DNA of 64,000 bases. Origin: Marsupella aquatica (Eukaryota; Marchantiophyta). The position numbers and the translations under genes are program-made. The notes beneath the pieces are model-generated. The model had not been told where the DNA came from and did no database searches. It saw nothing but the letters and a program-made list of their open reading frames with translations. The stretch spans positions 5,642,001 to 5,706,000 of the forward strand of contig OZ316894.1 of assembly GCA_973895155.1 (NCBI GenBank), in the 5' to 3' direction. Positions 32,830 to 45,152 of the stretch are shown here, piece by piece; within the stretch, counting starts at the first letter, position 1; the number at the start of each line of letters is the position of its first letter.

Positions 32830-35473
32830 GCTTTCATCCAGTGTAATATTGCAAACTGCGATTCTTTATGGTGAGCTACTCTTTCCTTGGTTTAATTTGA
32901 AACGAGTCGTATGACTGAGTCATTCCAAACCTCCAGGGGTGCAACACTGGGCTGTGCCATTGAATCCTTCCTGAAGGCCACACGAGGAGGCCCTTAGTTT
33001 GTTCTAGGAGCCACCAAATGGCTTGATAGGCCAACAAAACGTTTTCAACTTCATAAATGCAATGTAAAGAGCTGTTGAATTATGTCCAACTGATGGATCA
33101 AATGCAATGAACTACTGTGTTCCCGGCCAATGCAATCTGGTACTGATGTTGAACAATGGTATCGAGGGCATTTCTAGCCACCATAAACCGGCCAACGATC
33201 TGCACGAGCCCCACGCATGCAATGACAATAGTATAGTAATTCTAGGCACAATTAAATTGCCCGTTGAGATGTAGCTAAGGAAGTTTTCCACATTTAGCTC
33301 TGTTTGGGAGATGCTTCTCATGTAGATGAATTTGAAGATATCCTCCGTTTTAGTAATACTTGTTACATTATATCCTTGGTGTGGTTCCTCTGGATCGTGT
33401 GCTACGCGCACGCTCTGTACCAGCAATGATTCCCAATAACCTCCTGAATTTCTTTCGTGCCAAAAGACATGTAGTTTAGACTCAGGTTACCCTAGATAAG
33501 TCCCATGAAATCCTGTTCAGGCTTAATGCTCAATCTGTGTCGGGATCGGCAGGCCCATTTCCAACAGCCCCACATGTAACAAACTGATAATGCCCTTGTA
33601 TCCCCCGTGACAAGGCTGACATTTTACTCACGCTGGGCTGATAGTAATACTGTTTATAGGTCTGAGGGAAGATAAGATTCTGTCCGAGCACATGCGGAAG
33701 AACATATCCATTGGAATGAATCCGATGGCTGGAAACAGAACACACATCATTTTAAGATTTTTCCGCCCAAAGTCTCTTTGTTGTTTACCATAACGCGGCC
33801 ACTAGATGGACTTCAGCAGCTTGCATCAGCAGCCACGCTCTCCTTTCGCGCAAGAAGGGGAAAAATTGGGAAAAGTCGGCTGTACTGCTCCTCCCATTAA
33901 TGATGTAGGACCAGGAATCTTCGATTTTTCGTTTGTTTGTTCATTTTATAGTGACAGCCTATTGTTTCTCGTCACGTGACGACTTACGTTTAATTAACAA
34001 TCTCGGACAAATTATGTGCAACCGGAAAATTTGAAGAGATTCCTTCTTTCATGAACCCAATAAAAACCAAAAGAACCAAGTTCCTCTGGAGCGAGTTCTG
34101 GAGTGGATTGTCGTCAATTTCAAATCAAAGGCTCTCCGGAATATGAAGGTATCATTGCATTGCAGAGGTACACGCAAATTGATCATTCCACGTGCTGGAG
34201 ACAGGCGTGCACGCACCGAACAAAACTTGTGTTCGAGAGAGGGCGATATGGACCTTCTGACGTTATCCATCTTTCCTATCCACCTTGGCTATGCGGCGGG
34301 CATACACGTCTCATACTGTTTGGCGTCAAATGTGTATGAAATGAGACGAAGTCTACGGAATTGACTGTTGGATTTCTTTGAATTCGTGCTTTGGAGGATA
34401 GACACAAACATCAACCCTGATGGTACGTGCAGAAATTCTAAACTGACCACCAGGCAAAAGATTGCTTGCGATAGCCCACATTTCAAGTGCTAGTTCTCAG
34501 ACCGCAGTGTATTACAAACACTCAGTAGAAACGGTGAGTGACAACATTCACCTAAATTTACTGTTTCAAATGACTGACAACCGCTCAACCTTCTTCTTGA
34601 CCAGGTCTTTGTGTAGCCGAAGGAACATTTGCCCATACACTGGCTAGAGAAACATTTCCCACATGTATCACCTTTTAACCATCTTGAACAAGTCTCCGCT
34701 CAAGGTCATCGCCACTTGCACTGCTACTTGAAATCCCACGGGGAGTGCTTTTGGGGCAAAACTTTCATTGGGACCGATAGATTTGTCTAAAAACCAAGGA
34801 AAAATAACTGTCAGTGGTATCCAGTTTCTCGGTACATGATACAATTTTATAGGTCGTACATCTACTGTAAGTTTCGAGTACCACGTAGGAATCACATCAA
34901 AAGGTATGTACACCACAGCATTGCAGAAGGTACCGTAGACTTGTAGTACCACATGAGACTGAATGTATGCTGATGATTAAAAATCATATTTGCAGGAAAT
35001 TCTCAACGTTCTCTCAGCACATGGAGTAGGTATCTCACGACAACAGCTACTCTCTGTGGCCCATCTCCAGCTGTGAAAGACTTTCTTGAATCTGATTCCA
35101 CAACACAATAATGCCTACGTTACAGAAAAACGAAAGGTCTTGACCACATCTTTCGGGACAAAATAGTATGAAATGGCCCTAAACCCTGCTCTGAAGCCGA
35201 GAAATATGCTGGATACCTGTGTCCTGCAATTTCTAACTTCTACTTCAATCCGATCCGAGTTCCGCATAGATGTGTTGGACATGTCATGAAATTTACAAAT
35301 TGCTCAACCACTGTAGGGACATATACCAAGTACAAGGTTCAATATGTTACATTCTGTTGTCCCGAGGAGAGAACGGATGACTAACCAAAGCAGTGAATCC
35401 CATTCGTCTTGTTGGGTTCTGCAATAATGATACGAAGAAAAGATAGCTTTCAAAGCTGCACGAGGGCGTACAA
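32830..35473. other. interval with no assigned gene
   Basis: Several minus-strand open frames of 70-105 codons occur (33112-33426, 33530-33745, 34668-34952). The last has an acceptor-like ttcag before it and reads as unbroken, protein-like sequence to a stop at 34668. None shows a recognisable domain, and frames of this length are expected by chance in this much DNA. Part of a gene could lie here, but the sequence alone does not settle it. Confidence 0.35.
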
Positions 35474-36859
35474 TCAAGGTTCAGTAAAATCTTTTGGTTG
35501 GAACCCGTCTCCAAGTGCAGCTTTGGACGGGTCTTTCAGAAACTGGTTCTCTGCGTTTTCACTATGGTACACACAATTGATTTCTGGGGCTTGGCGTAAG
35601 TCTCCAACAAATCCAAACGTATTGAAGTTTCGCTTACAATCCCGAACTTCTTCCGAATTTACCAGATTCCGTGACTCAAGTACTCTCCAGTTGCTTTGCC
35701 TCAAGACACATCCTGGTTTTACTTCTGCTTGAGAAACATATACATTGAATCTGCGAAGGCAAAAGTAGAATTCGTTAAGCATTTTGTCATTTGAGTTCAT
35801 CACCTGCATTGCAAGGAAGTGAAAGGCCCAACGTTTCCCAGCTGCCCCGACTTAACATGCATGGATACAAACGACAGAAGGTAAGAACACAAGATTGGAC
35901 GAAACCTAACATGTCGAGGGCTTGGAGCTTGATAGACGGACCACAAAATAATGCTTCCCTTTCAGACAGACGAAGCAAAATCAACCAGTGCCATGAACTA
36001 CCCAAGGTGCTTCCAAATCTCTGCTGAAGACTCAGGAGGCAGACAAATGACAGGTTCAGGCACAGGGAAAGGTTTTACGGTAAGAGTGCTTACGGATTGA
36101 AGGTAATAAAGAGTCGTTGATCGAGTACCATAGCACTCATCCCGTTTGCTATGCACACATCAGGGTTGGGAGTCTGCCGATCGATGACTTCTCGTGACGC
36201 CACATTGCTGGGTTCAATGTTCACCACGGTATCCAATGCAATGCCTGCTCCCATCCCCAGAATGAACAGACCCGCCAGGACATACTTGTTGCTTGGAACC
36301 CAAGGAGCAGGAGGTGGTGCTCCAGCAGGACCTCTACCGTTGTTTCGAGCAAAGTATCCACCACCACCACCTGCACCATTCCCTCTTGAAGGAGAAGATT
36401 CTCTTCGCCTTACTTTATAGAGCGAAGGTAGATCCTCAAGGTCAGTATCATCTAAGTCTGGTATTGGTGCTCTAGGTGAGCTCCTGGTCGGTGGAAATTC
36501 ATCTGGGGAGCGAGGCTCCCGCCTTTTATCCTCCCTCGACCTTAGTGCACGTACTGAAAGTAGATATCTAGGGTGGTAGGAGACCCCGCATAAGCCTGCT
36601 GCACCAGAGGAAGAATGCCTTCTGTGAAGGTAACCATATGTCAGTATCAAAGCGGCGAACCAAGCTTGTCTGAAAAGGGACCGGTAACAGGAGGAATGCA
36701 AGAAAAGCAGAGCTTTTCAAGGACAAAAACAGGGAAACCATACAAGTCTGGATACGCTGACATCCTAAACTTCAGTGACCTGAAACTAAATTTCTCATAT
36801 ATGCATGGTCATTGTCCTCCAAACGAACAAGAACCATTCTGCTGGAGAAGGGAAGTCAT
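35474..36859 (-). CDS. DUF3172 family protein, probably plastid-targeted (three exons)
   Basis: The model on the minus strand is exon 1 at 36859-36829 (tentative), exon 2 at 36598-36094 and exon 3 at 35750-35474. The total is 813 nt, 270 aa, in frame. The exon 2/3 junction is firm: donor GTAAG at 36093, acceptor ccttcgcag ending at 35751, and the split Pro codon joins ITFNP to FNVYVSQ. Exon 1 (MTSLLQQNGS) is inferred from frame and splice sites; another acceptor at 36622 would suit a different first exon. The protein has a Ser/Arg-rich plastid-transit-like N-terminus, an Asp/Pro-rich linker, a Gly-rich stretch, one membrane helix (YVLAGLFILGMGAGIALDTV), then the conserved region with NVASREVID, NPDVCIANGMSAMV, PGCVLRQSNW and FGFVGDL. 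That matches my recollection of the cyanobacterial and plant DUF3172 family, whose function is unknown. No damage seen. Confidence 0.75.
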
Positions 36860-38738
36860 CGACGACAGTTTGGTGTGAGAAACTGAATGCCTCTCAGAAA
36901 TTCCTGACTAAAGCCGCGAAACCATGAAAAAGTTCCCACTCCCGAAATGCTCAACTTCTGCGTGTCTGGAAAGGATCTCTTCAAAATAAGTGCAATTAGG
37001 TCGACCCATAAGACTGCATCAGCAAAGAGCATTTCGTCGTGGGTCTAATGCTTGAATTTGTGACTATCTAGCAACCTCCTGTACTGATTCTTTGTTTTGG
37101 GTCTAATGCTTGACTATCTAGCAACCTCCTGTACTGATTCTTTGTTGTGGGTCTAATGCTTGACTGCGTGACGATCTAGCTCCTGCCTTGATTCACTTGT
37201 AACACGGTATTGCACGCCAGAAAAGTAGGACATCTCTACGATATATTTCTTGACAGGCTTTGCAAGATTCCTGAGTACCTCAACCACTGGCAGCTAAGGA
37301 CGGGAACCACAAAAAGGCCCAGACATGCAGTCGGTGCTTCTAGCGTCCCAGCGGTGACAATTAGGATTCGCCGGTGCATTAATTTGTGGTGACATAACTG
37401 GAACAGAACATTCCTACCTACGTTACCTCTTGTAAGCAGTAATTCGGAATTGGACAGATTACGACTCTAGATGAAGTTCACATTTAGGTATTACCTCTGG
37501 ACTCATCCATCTCCTAACCGGAAGCAGAGAGACCCTGAGCAGAATACATAATTTATTTATTCTACAGATTCGAATTTTTCATTATGAAATGATTTCCATC
37601 CAGAGACCTCTCAGCAGAACTTTGCTCACTTCATCTCCAAAACGAGTTCAAATCCAGTGGTCGGAGAGACTAACCCTCTTCTGAATTCCTTGGATGACCC
37701 AGCTGTGGTCGCCCATCGATTGCCTCTCCTATGGACACCATAAGAAGTCGAGAGCTGAGACCGAAACAATCCACAGCGCAGACCTTCGACACTCGGCACC
37801 GGATTCACGCAGATCCGCACGATCATCTCTACACCTAGAGACCAATCCAGCACAATCCAGCAATTCCACTCCAGTCCACTCCAGACTAGGCCCGGAATCA
37901 GATGCACCTATGTTGCAGTCCAATCCACCGCCTCGGCAAAGAATTATCTCCCAAAGGACGGATTGAATTTGCTTATTTCATCGCCGACTCGTTCCAAGGA
38001 GTCAGTAAGGGTACCGGCACGAGAAACGAATCGAGATACAGAGAAATCCTCTGTACAAAATCGATCAAAGTCACGAAACAGACGATCATGAAGCCGTTCC
38101 TGTTCACAACACAGGAATCCAAAGTCTTCCTGACCGTAATGGAGTCATGATTGTGGCAAACCTAGTAAGAGAGGGCAATCATGGCTGCTAACTCTTCACC
38201 CTCCGATTCCACAACCAACTGCTCCAGACCAGGACCAGCTCCAAATCAACCGACAAGAGAGTCTCAGACAGAAGCGTGTTAGCTCGAGTGACAACAGTAG
38301 AATTCGAAGCCCATCAACGGAATTGAAAGTCTTCCTGAACCTAGCTGGATGTCATGTGGCAAATGTAGAGCGAGAGAGAGAGACCAGAGAGAGATCGCTA
38401 ATTTCTTCACTCTCCCATTTCACAAGTGCTCCAGCAACATCGGTCAATGAACCATCGACGGACGAGGGTCTCCGAGCTCTGAGGGGGAGTGAGTGGCTCG
38501 AGCGAAACCGGAATTCGAAAGGCGACGGAGCCCAAAATCGGAAAAGAGAAAGCGCGCCACAGATTCTCACACTTTCGGAATCGGAAAGAGAGAGAATCAC
38601 GCACAGACGAATGAATGAGTGAACAGCAGTGAATGGCCAGAGCACGGGTAGGAGGAGTTCTCGAGAGACAACGTGTAATGTGGGAGAAGAGTGTCTGGAC
38701 CAGAATAAAGTGGGAGCTTCGTGGTGGCGAGAAAAATA
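36860..38738. other. non-coding interval upstream of the DUF3172 gene
   Basis: Probably contains the DUF3172 promoter and 5' UTR, since it lies directly upstream on the minus strand. A CT-rich minus-strand stretch near 38370-38600 looks like a plant 5' UTR or promoter segment. It also holds the short tandem repeat at 37041-37195. No further gene was recognised. Confidence 0.4.
37041..37195 (+). repeat. short tandem repeat (three copies, 50-58 bp)
   Basis: gggtctaatgcttga recurs at 37041, 37099 and 37149, each time followed by a ctatctagcaacctcctgta-like block and gattctttgtt. The first two copies are nearly identical apart from an 8 bp insertion; the third is diverged at its end. Confidence 0.85.
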
Positions 38739-39001
38739 CCCACAGACCCCATTAGCCTGAGCTATTTTTCTCTTCACCCACAGGCCCCATTAGACCCCAT
38801 TAGCCTGAGCTATTTTTCTCTCCAACCACCGACCCCATTAGCCTGAGCTATTTTTCTCTCCAACCACAACCCCATTAGCCTGAGCTGGTTTTCTCTTCAC
38901 CGAGAGACCCCATTAGCCAGACCTGTTTTTCCTCTTCACCCACAGACCCCATTAGCCAGACCTGTTTTTCTCTTCACCCACAGACCCCATTAGCCAGAGC
39001 C
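38739..39001 (+). repeat. minisatellite of about 37-44 bp (seven to eight copies)
   Basis: Units read roughly cacagaccccattagcc, then tgagctatttttctct, then tcaacc, with variants. The core ccccattag recurs at about 38747, 38785, 38794, 38837, 38873, 38908, 38947 and 38986. One more partial unit (cacagaccccat) stands at 39063-39074, directly against the T-rich end of the LINE. Confidence 0.9.
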
Positions 39002-39074
39002 TAGGGAGGTCTGTAAATGCGGTACTGAATACCCTTGCGTAACCACTTCTCGACGTTTCTCACACAGACCCCAT

Positions 39075-39130
39075 TTTTTTATTTTTTTATTTTTTTTTAT
39101 TTTTTTTCAAGGGACATGAAACTTTATTCC
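39075..39130 (-). terminator. LINE poly(A)-like tail and polyadenylation signal
   Basis: On the minus strand AATAAA (near 39120-39127) is followed about 12 bases later by an A-rich tail with interspersed T (39075-39108), typical of the 3' end of an inserted LINE copy. Confidence 0.8.
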
Positions 39131-40955
39131 AAGGAGAAACGGGAACAAAAACCGCCCAGGAGAGGGGGGGCAGGAAGAAAAAAAACAATTAAGGGGGCCA
39201 AAAGAGGGGGCACACCCAGAGAAGGGAAAGGACCAAACCACTACATCCAGTCCAGTTGCCTGAAGAGGAAGGAGGCAACCCAGGGGCGCAACCCCCAAGA
39301 TCCGAAAGCAATCTACTATCGACCATGGTGCCCAGCTGGCAACCCAGAAACAGTCAAACACACAAAGAGCGGGACGGCCTCTCGGAACCATCGCAGACGA
39401 GTCCAACCCCGCCTCCCACCAACCCAGAATCTCGGCCCCAACAGTCAATGAAACCCGCGGGACCCAACAAAGAATCCCATAACGCGTCTGCTCCCGTACT
39501 GTAGTCAATATAGGAAACTCATCCAAAGGAGCTGAGATCATGCCGCCTGTCCGCACTACGAATCCAGCCAGGCTTCGCAGCCTCTGATAGTTAGAGAAGA
39601 GCAAGGGAGACACTCCCAATCCCTGCTGCACCTCCGCAACAAACTCCCGATTGCAGATGAAAGTCGTAAATGTCTGCGAGAATGCCTAGGTCCCGCTGGA
39701 TGCCAAGAGAATCAGAAAAGAATCAGGGGGATTCTCAAAGGCTTAACCTGATTTATTCTCAATTTGAAGCTTGTTAATGCTGAGAAGAGCTCGGCTGGGC
39801 ATACTGATTGAGGAGGTTCATGAGACCAGTGAGAAGTAGATCTTCGAGGAAAGTCAGATCACAGAGTGAGGAGATGAGTCCAAACAGAAGCACATTTGAT
39901 GAATCCATTCCACCGACCATCCACTGCACTTGCAATGATACGGCTGGAGATCCGGGTGACTGATTCGGAGCTCCGCCAAATATGAGATTCACGGGAGGAC
40001 CAGATGCAGCCGAGATTGGGTCAGTGGAGAGAGGAGCCGGCGTAGGTCCGAGACAGTTCCAACGAGCACATCCTGGAAAATGCATATAATGGCGATCTCA
40101 GAAAGGTCGAAGAAGACAAATTCAGATCGGTCCAGCTAGAGAATACTGATACCAAAATTTGTATGCGCTATGAGATGCTTTTCTACATGCTAAGAGACCA
40201 ACCTAAAAGATCAGAACAGATACTCGGCCGAGGCATAGATCCGAATATGTGTTAGAGTCAATATAGGCACAGGAAGAGACTATACGTGTCAGCCGAATCA
40301 CCGAGAGCCATCCTGGAAATGAATGATCTTGTGGAATGCAGTTCCGCTGGAGAGGTAATCCAGTATCCGGGATGACCACACCTACCATTCCGAATGAGAT
40401 GGGTAGGTTGGAGGACATTGGAGTGGCCGAGGCGAGAGTCCCCAAGATGGAGCCCGGAAACGCAGAGGGGGAGAGAGAAGAGCCGCTCCGATGCTGTACC
40501 TCGTTGTTCGAATAGCCGACTGCATCGAGGGAGGGATCGACAACTGGTGAGATCTCCTCAGATGATACTAACAACCAAAGACTGTAGGAGCTGATGATAT
40601 TCGTCATGGGAGGAACGCAGTCCGAGAGGTGCCACTAGGCCGGGATTCGGGAATGGGAGTAGCGAGAGGAGGGGGACTAGGATTCTGCACTGATACAACA
40701 GGATTAGGGAAAACTGTGATTGAGGGGATATTACGAACCAGGGGAGTGAATACAATGGTAATGATGTCAAAATCAATGACCACGTATCCATCGACGCAAC
40801 ATAGGGAACAACGTAGGGAGGCGAAGGAGACAAAATGGGGAGAGAAAAGAACCATGGAGACCAATAGAAAAAGAAATTGTGGGTTGAGCCATGATGAAAG
40901 AAAGCCATACGGAGCCTGCGTCCCAACCCCCGAGAGCAGAAGCGCAGAGACGAGG
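39131..40955 (-). other. LINE 3' untranslated region
   Basis: About 1.8 kb between the end of the ORF2 frame and the poly(A) signal. Open frames of 100-174 codons occur on both strands but show no RNase H or other domain motif, so they are not reported as genes. Confidence 0.6.
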
Positions 40956-43900
40956 TTAGGAGTCTAAAGGTGAGGAAAAATGTTGTCTCAGAGAACGGCT
41001 GCACAAAGGACTTGAGATATATTTCTGAGCATAACGTAGCCGAGCCTTTTTGACCTCAGAGTCCGAACATAGTGCAACCGCGAGGATGTGCTGAGCAACA
41101 GAAGAAGCAGCTGCAAAAGGGGAAAATATAAGAGATTGGCCCCGAAACACCTTGGCGTTACGATTTTCCCACAGGAGCCACACGGATTCAAACACAACAA
41201 AAAGCCAAGCCGAATGCCTAGGAGAGCGACCCAGAGAAGAGTCCAACAGAGATATAAAGGAGGATCCCCCAAGCAGGAGGGAGAGGGCCGGCACCCGCTC
41301 GTAGAATCAGGCCGTTTGATTCCATGCCATGATCGCCTGAGGACAATGGAAAAATATGTGGTTATTATCCTCCTCAGCGTCCCTGCAGAATGGACACATG
41401 CCGTCTCCATGCCCGCATTGTAAAGCTCGTTTCCCTGTAAACAATCCGGCAACCAGAACGCGCCAAAGGAAAATTTTCCCTCTATTAGATAAATCTGAGC
41501 GCCAGATCCTCCTCCATCTCCTCTGCCAGGCAACTTCAGAATCCAAGACTCCCCATCTGGTGTTTAGGGAACCGGGATCAGCAGTGGAATTGTCAATGAA
41601 TATGTATGCAATACTACTATTGAGAGAACGGGGGTAGGGGTGATCGACTAGGCCCTTCCAGTGCCACTGAGATTCAACAAATGAGCGATGAAGGGATGGC
41701 GGGGGTCCGCTTTGGAGCAGCATAATGAAATTGGATAAAAATTGCATTGTTATATTCCCAACTCCCCGAGCGCGAGCAATTCTGCTAGAGAAGTCAATCC
41801 AAATCCCCAAATCCCAGTCCCATAGGTCTGCGACAGAAGAGAGGTTAATACGGGAGCAAGTGCTGAGGAGGACAGGAATAGCCGAGGCAGGAAACACATA
41901 TGATCGGAGAGAAGTAAAAAGAAGATCGGCCATTGTCCACCTGGCTGGAACTTCAGTAGAATCAAAACTCCAGCGCAGATGCGGCCGGATCTGAGTCCAT
42001 GCCAGCCAAAGTCCCACAGTGTAAGTCATACCCCTAAAGCTTGTTGGATTGGAATATAAAAATTTGTTCATCATGGTGTATCCGGAATGACGTAGGCTAA
42101 CCGAGTTATTCCATGCAGCCAGCATGAGGTTGGCTGAAAATAGAGCCGCCCACTCAGAGCCTGGGTCCGTCAACATTCTGGTTGCCCACCGGGCAAGAAG
42201 AGCAGTTGCCTGCTTTTTAATATCTTTGAAACCCAGACCGCCATTTTGCTTTAGTCCGCACATCCGGACCCAGGATACAAGAGGTGTTTTCCTTCCACCG
42301 TCACGATTAAATCCCCACAAAAAGTCCTTGCAAATTTTTTGGATCAATTCCGAGATTCCGCCTGCAAAATGAGAGTACATCATGTGGTAGACAGTCATCG
42401 AAAGCAGTATTTGTTTTATAAGGATCACCCTACCCGTGAAGGAAAAAAATTTGTTGGACCAACTAGCAATTCTCTTTGTTAATTTCGAGGTACAGAAATC
42501 CTGGATTTGTTGCTTAGAGAGATTTTGACCCAGCGGGGCACCTAAGTAGCTTGTTATCTGGCCATGTGAGATTATAATACACTCCGAGTCGGCCAACCAT
42601 TGCGGGATCCCTTCCATGCAGAATGTAAGAATTTCCGTTTTCTTAAGGTTCAGGCGAGCTCCTGCAGCCAGTTCGTATAGTTTCATCTTTTTCTTTACTT
42701 CACGAAAGCATCCTTCTTGAGCAGGAGTGAAGACACCTAGGTCGTCTGCAAAGAAACGGTGAAATATAGTTAGATCGTTGTTTATTCTAATGCCATGTAC
42801 TTCACCTTTAGAGAGAGCTGCGTCAAAGTAAGCCATGAGAGGTTGTGTTGATAGTGCAAAGATAAGAGGGGCGAGGGGACAGCCTTGTCTAACCCCTCTC
42901 ATCAATTGAATTGGTTCAGTGAACAACCCATTCACGTGGACCTTGGCGGATGCTTGATGCATGAGGCCCATAATATTCCGAGTGAGTGTGGTACTGAGGC
43001 CCAAGGTAAGCAGGGTCTCTCTGATGTATTGGTGATTGACTCTATCGAAAGCCTTGGCAAAGTTCATTTTCAGGAAAAGTGCCGGAACATGGTTAGTGAT
43101 GAGCCAGTCACAAGTCAACCATGCCATCGAAATGTTGTCCAAGATCTGGCGCCCAGGAACAAAACCCGTTTGATGTATATTAACCATTTTGGGCAGAACA
43201 CGACGAAGACGGTTAGCAATTAGTTTCGCTACAATCTTGTATGCAATGTTAAGAAGGGTAATCGGTCTCCAGTTGGTGAGCGTAGCGCGGTCATTGGATT
43301 TAGGGACTAACTTGATAACTCCTTCCAAGAAACCCAGGACCATTATTCCGTCATCCCAGAATGAAAGAATCATGTCCAAAAAGGCCGGAGCAATAAAATT
43401 CCAACATGCTAGAAAGACCTCAACTGTGAGCCCATCAATGCCCGGCGCTTTATCTTTCTGAAGTAGTTTTGCTGCGGTGAGAAGCTTAGTAGCTGATGGG
43501 GCCACATCTAAAAAAGAAGATTTTGCGGCAGATAGGCATGAGTTAGCATAGCGGAGGATTTCCTTCCTAGCTGCTATATTCAGAGATGAATCAGGGCCAT
43601 CTGGAGAATAAAGGATCCGGTAGAAGTTCCCTACCTCACTGAGAATCTCATTCCTATCTGAAGTAATGGAGTCATTATTGAGCCTGAGATGTGGGATGGA
43701 GGCACGTTGCTGTTGTACTCGGACAATATTAAAAAAGAACTTAGAAGATGCATCTCCAACACCAAGCCATCGAATCCTAGACTTTCTCCTCATTTCAATT
43801 GCTTCCGAGAATTCGAAGTCGCGCAGTGTGGTTTCTGCAGAACGTAGGTCAGACAGGTAGTTCTCCGAGCAGGGAGAGTCAGCAGTCGTACGCATGAGAT

Positions 43901-44885
43901 GGACTCTTGCTCTTAGTCTACTTTCATTTGATTGTTTTTCTGTTTTTTTAGATTGAATTTCCATATACATTCGGCGGAGGCGCTTGCATGCAAGAAGGAA
44001 TGCGATCCTTGGATCATCAACATGGGAGGATGAGGCAGACCAGGCGGTCTTTAGCTTGTCCATGTATTCTGCGTTTCTCAGAACCCAGGGGCTGGCCTTA
44101 AAATAAGTGGATTTAACAGGCTCATTCGGATCATGAGCGGACTGATTAATAATCCCTGAGAAGGATACAGGATAGTGGTCCGAGAGGGGACGATCATGGT
44201 GGTGTTGGAGCGAAATGACTTTATCCATCCAAGCGCCTCGGTTGCTAATGTAGAACCTGTCAAGACGAGACTGGGCAATCCCCATTATAGAATTCCGTCT
44301 CCAAGTGAAACGGGACCCTGGGACATCGCCTACCATATTGTATATATCGTACAAGTCAAACTTACATTTCAGCTCACACCAGGTGGTTAGTTCAGAGCCT
44401 GGTAATAATGATGAATGCCCCGCGACTGAATCTATGCTTTTTTCCGTCATGTTGAAGTCCCCTGCAAAAATCCAGTTCCCACCTGGGAGGTTTTCAGAAA
44501 GGTGTTTCCACAGGCGGGTGCGAACTGATGGCTCATTGGAGGCGTATATTCCAACTATTCCCAAGTCTCCGTTATTGCTTTTTAGTTTAGCCCAAATAAC
44601 GCTACTAATTGGTGAGATGCCGGAGTAGAGGATCCGAAGAGAGGGGTGCACCATCATTGCAGCTCCCCCTTTACCTGAGTCTGGAGGATCGATAATAGTT
44701 TGATATCCTGGGAGCAAGAAGGTCAGGGCGGATAAAAGACGGAACTCATCCGCCTTAATCTCGAGGAGTGTTAGTACATGTAGAGTATATTTGAGGTCTT
44801 TAATCCATTTTTGAATCACGTATTTCCGGTTGGGGTCGCATAATCCAGACACATTCCAGACAGCCAGATTGATTTGGTTAGTCAT
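40956..44885 (-). pseudogene. LINE ORF2: endonuclease and reverse transcriptase
   Basis: Reads from ATG 44885 for 1192 codons to TGA 41309-41307, then continues in the same frame to 40956 (SVWLLWENRNAKVF is typical of plant LINE C-termini). The intact chain would be about 1309 residues. Residues 1-235: AP-type endonuclease that nicks the target, with WNVSGL, GDFNMT, RLDRFYIS and SDHYPV. Residues about 515-790: RT, with LVPKSN, WRPITLLN, TGFVPGRQI, RGVRQGCPLAP and FFADD (Asp 714-715). Motif A reads MNFAKAFDRV, with Asn 608 (AAC, 43064-43062) where the first catalytic Asp is required. Near the end is a zinc-binding module (CPFC...HIFFHC). With both changes this copy should be unable to make cDNA, although the endonuclease looks complete. 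ORF1 ends 267 bases upstream. Confidence 0.92.
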
Positions 44886-45152
44886 TACTTATTCTGTGTA
44901 ATCAATCAACAATTACTATTCCTATTGGTATTCTTGTTATACAAAGTGCTAGTCAGCCGGTGGAGGAGGGCAGACCTTAGATCTTGTCCTGATTTGTTGA
45001 TATGGATCCTGTTATCGTTTCGTATTCAGAGCTTGAAGAGTTGCTGTCGCAGTCGGTTTCATCATCCATCGAAGTTGATTCCCCTTGTGACTTGTACCCC
45101 CTGGTTGTGTCTCCCAATATCTGGTTGTATAGAAGTGTGGTGTATGCATTTC

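Noticed and set aside
34668-34967. Possible terminal exon on the minus strand downstream of the DUF3172 gene
   Set aside because: Reads as unbroken protein-like sequence after an acceptor-like ttcag, but the upstream pieces need very short introns and conflicting frames, and no family is recognisable.
39107-39631. 174-codon minus-strand frame near the LINE 3' end
   Set aside because: Located in the LINE 3' UTR with unusual Trp/Cys/Phe-rich composition and no domain. Its end runs into the poly(A) signal region.
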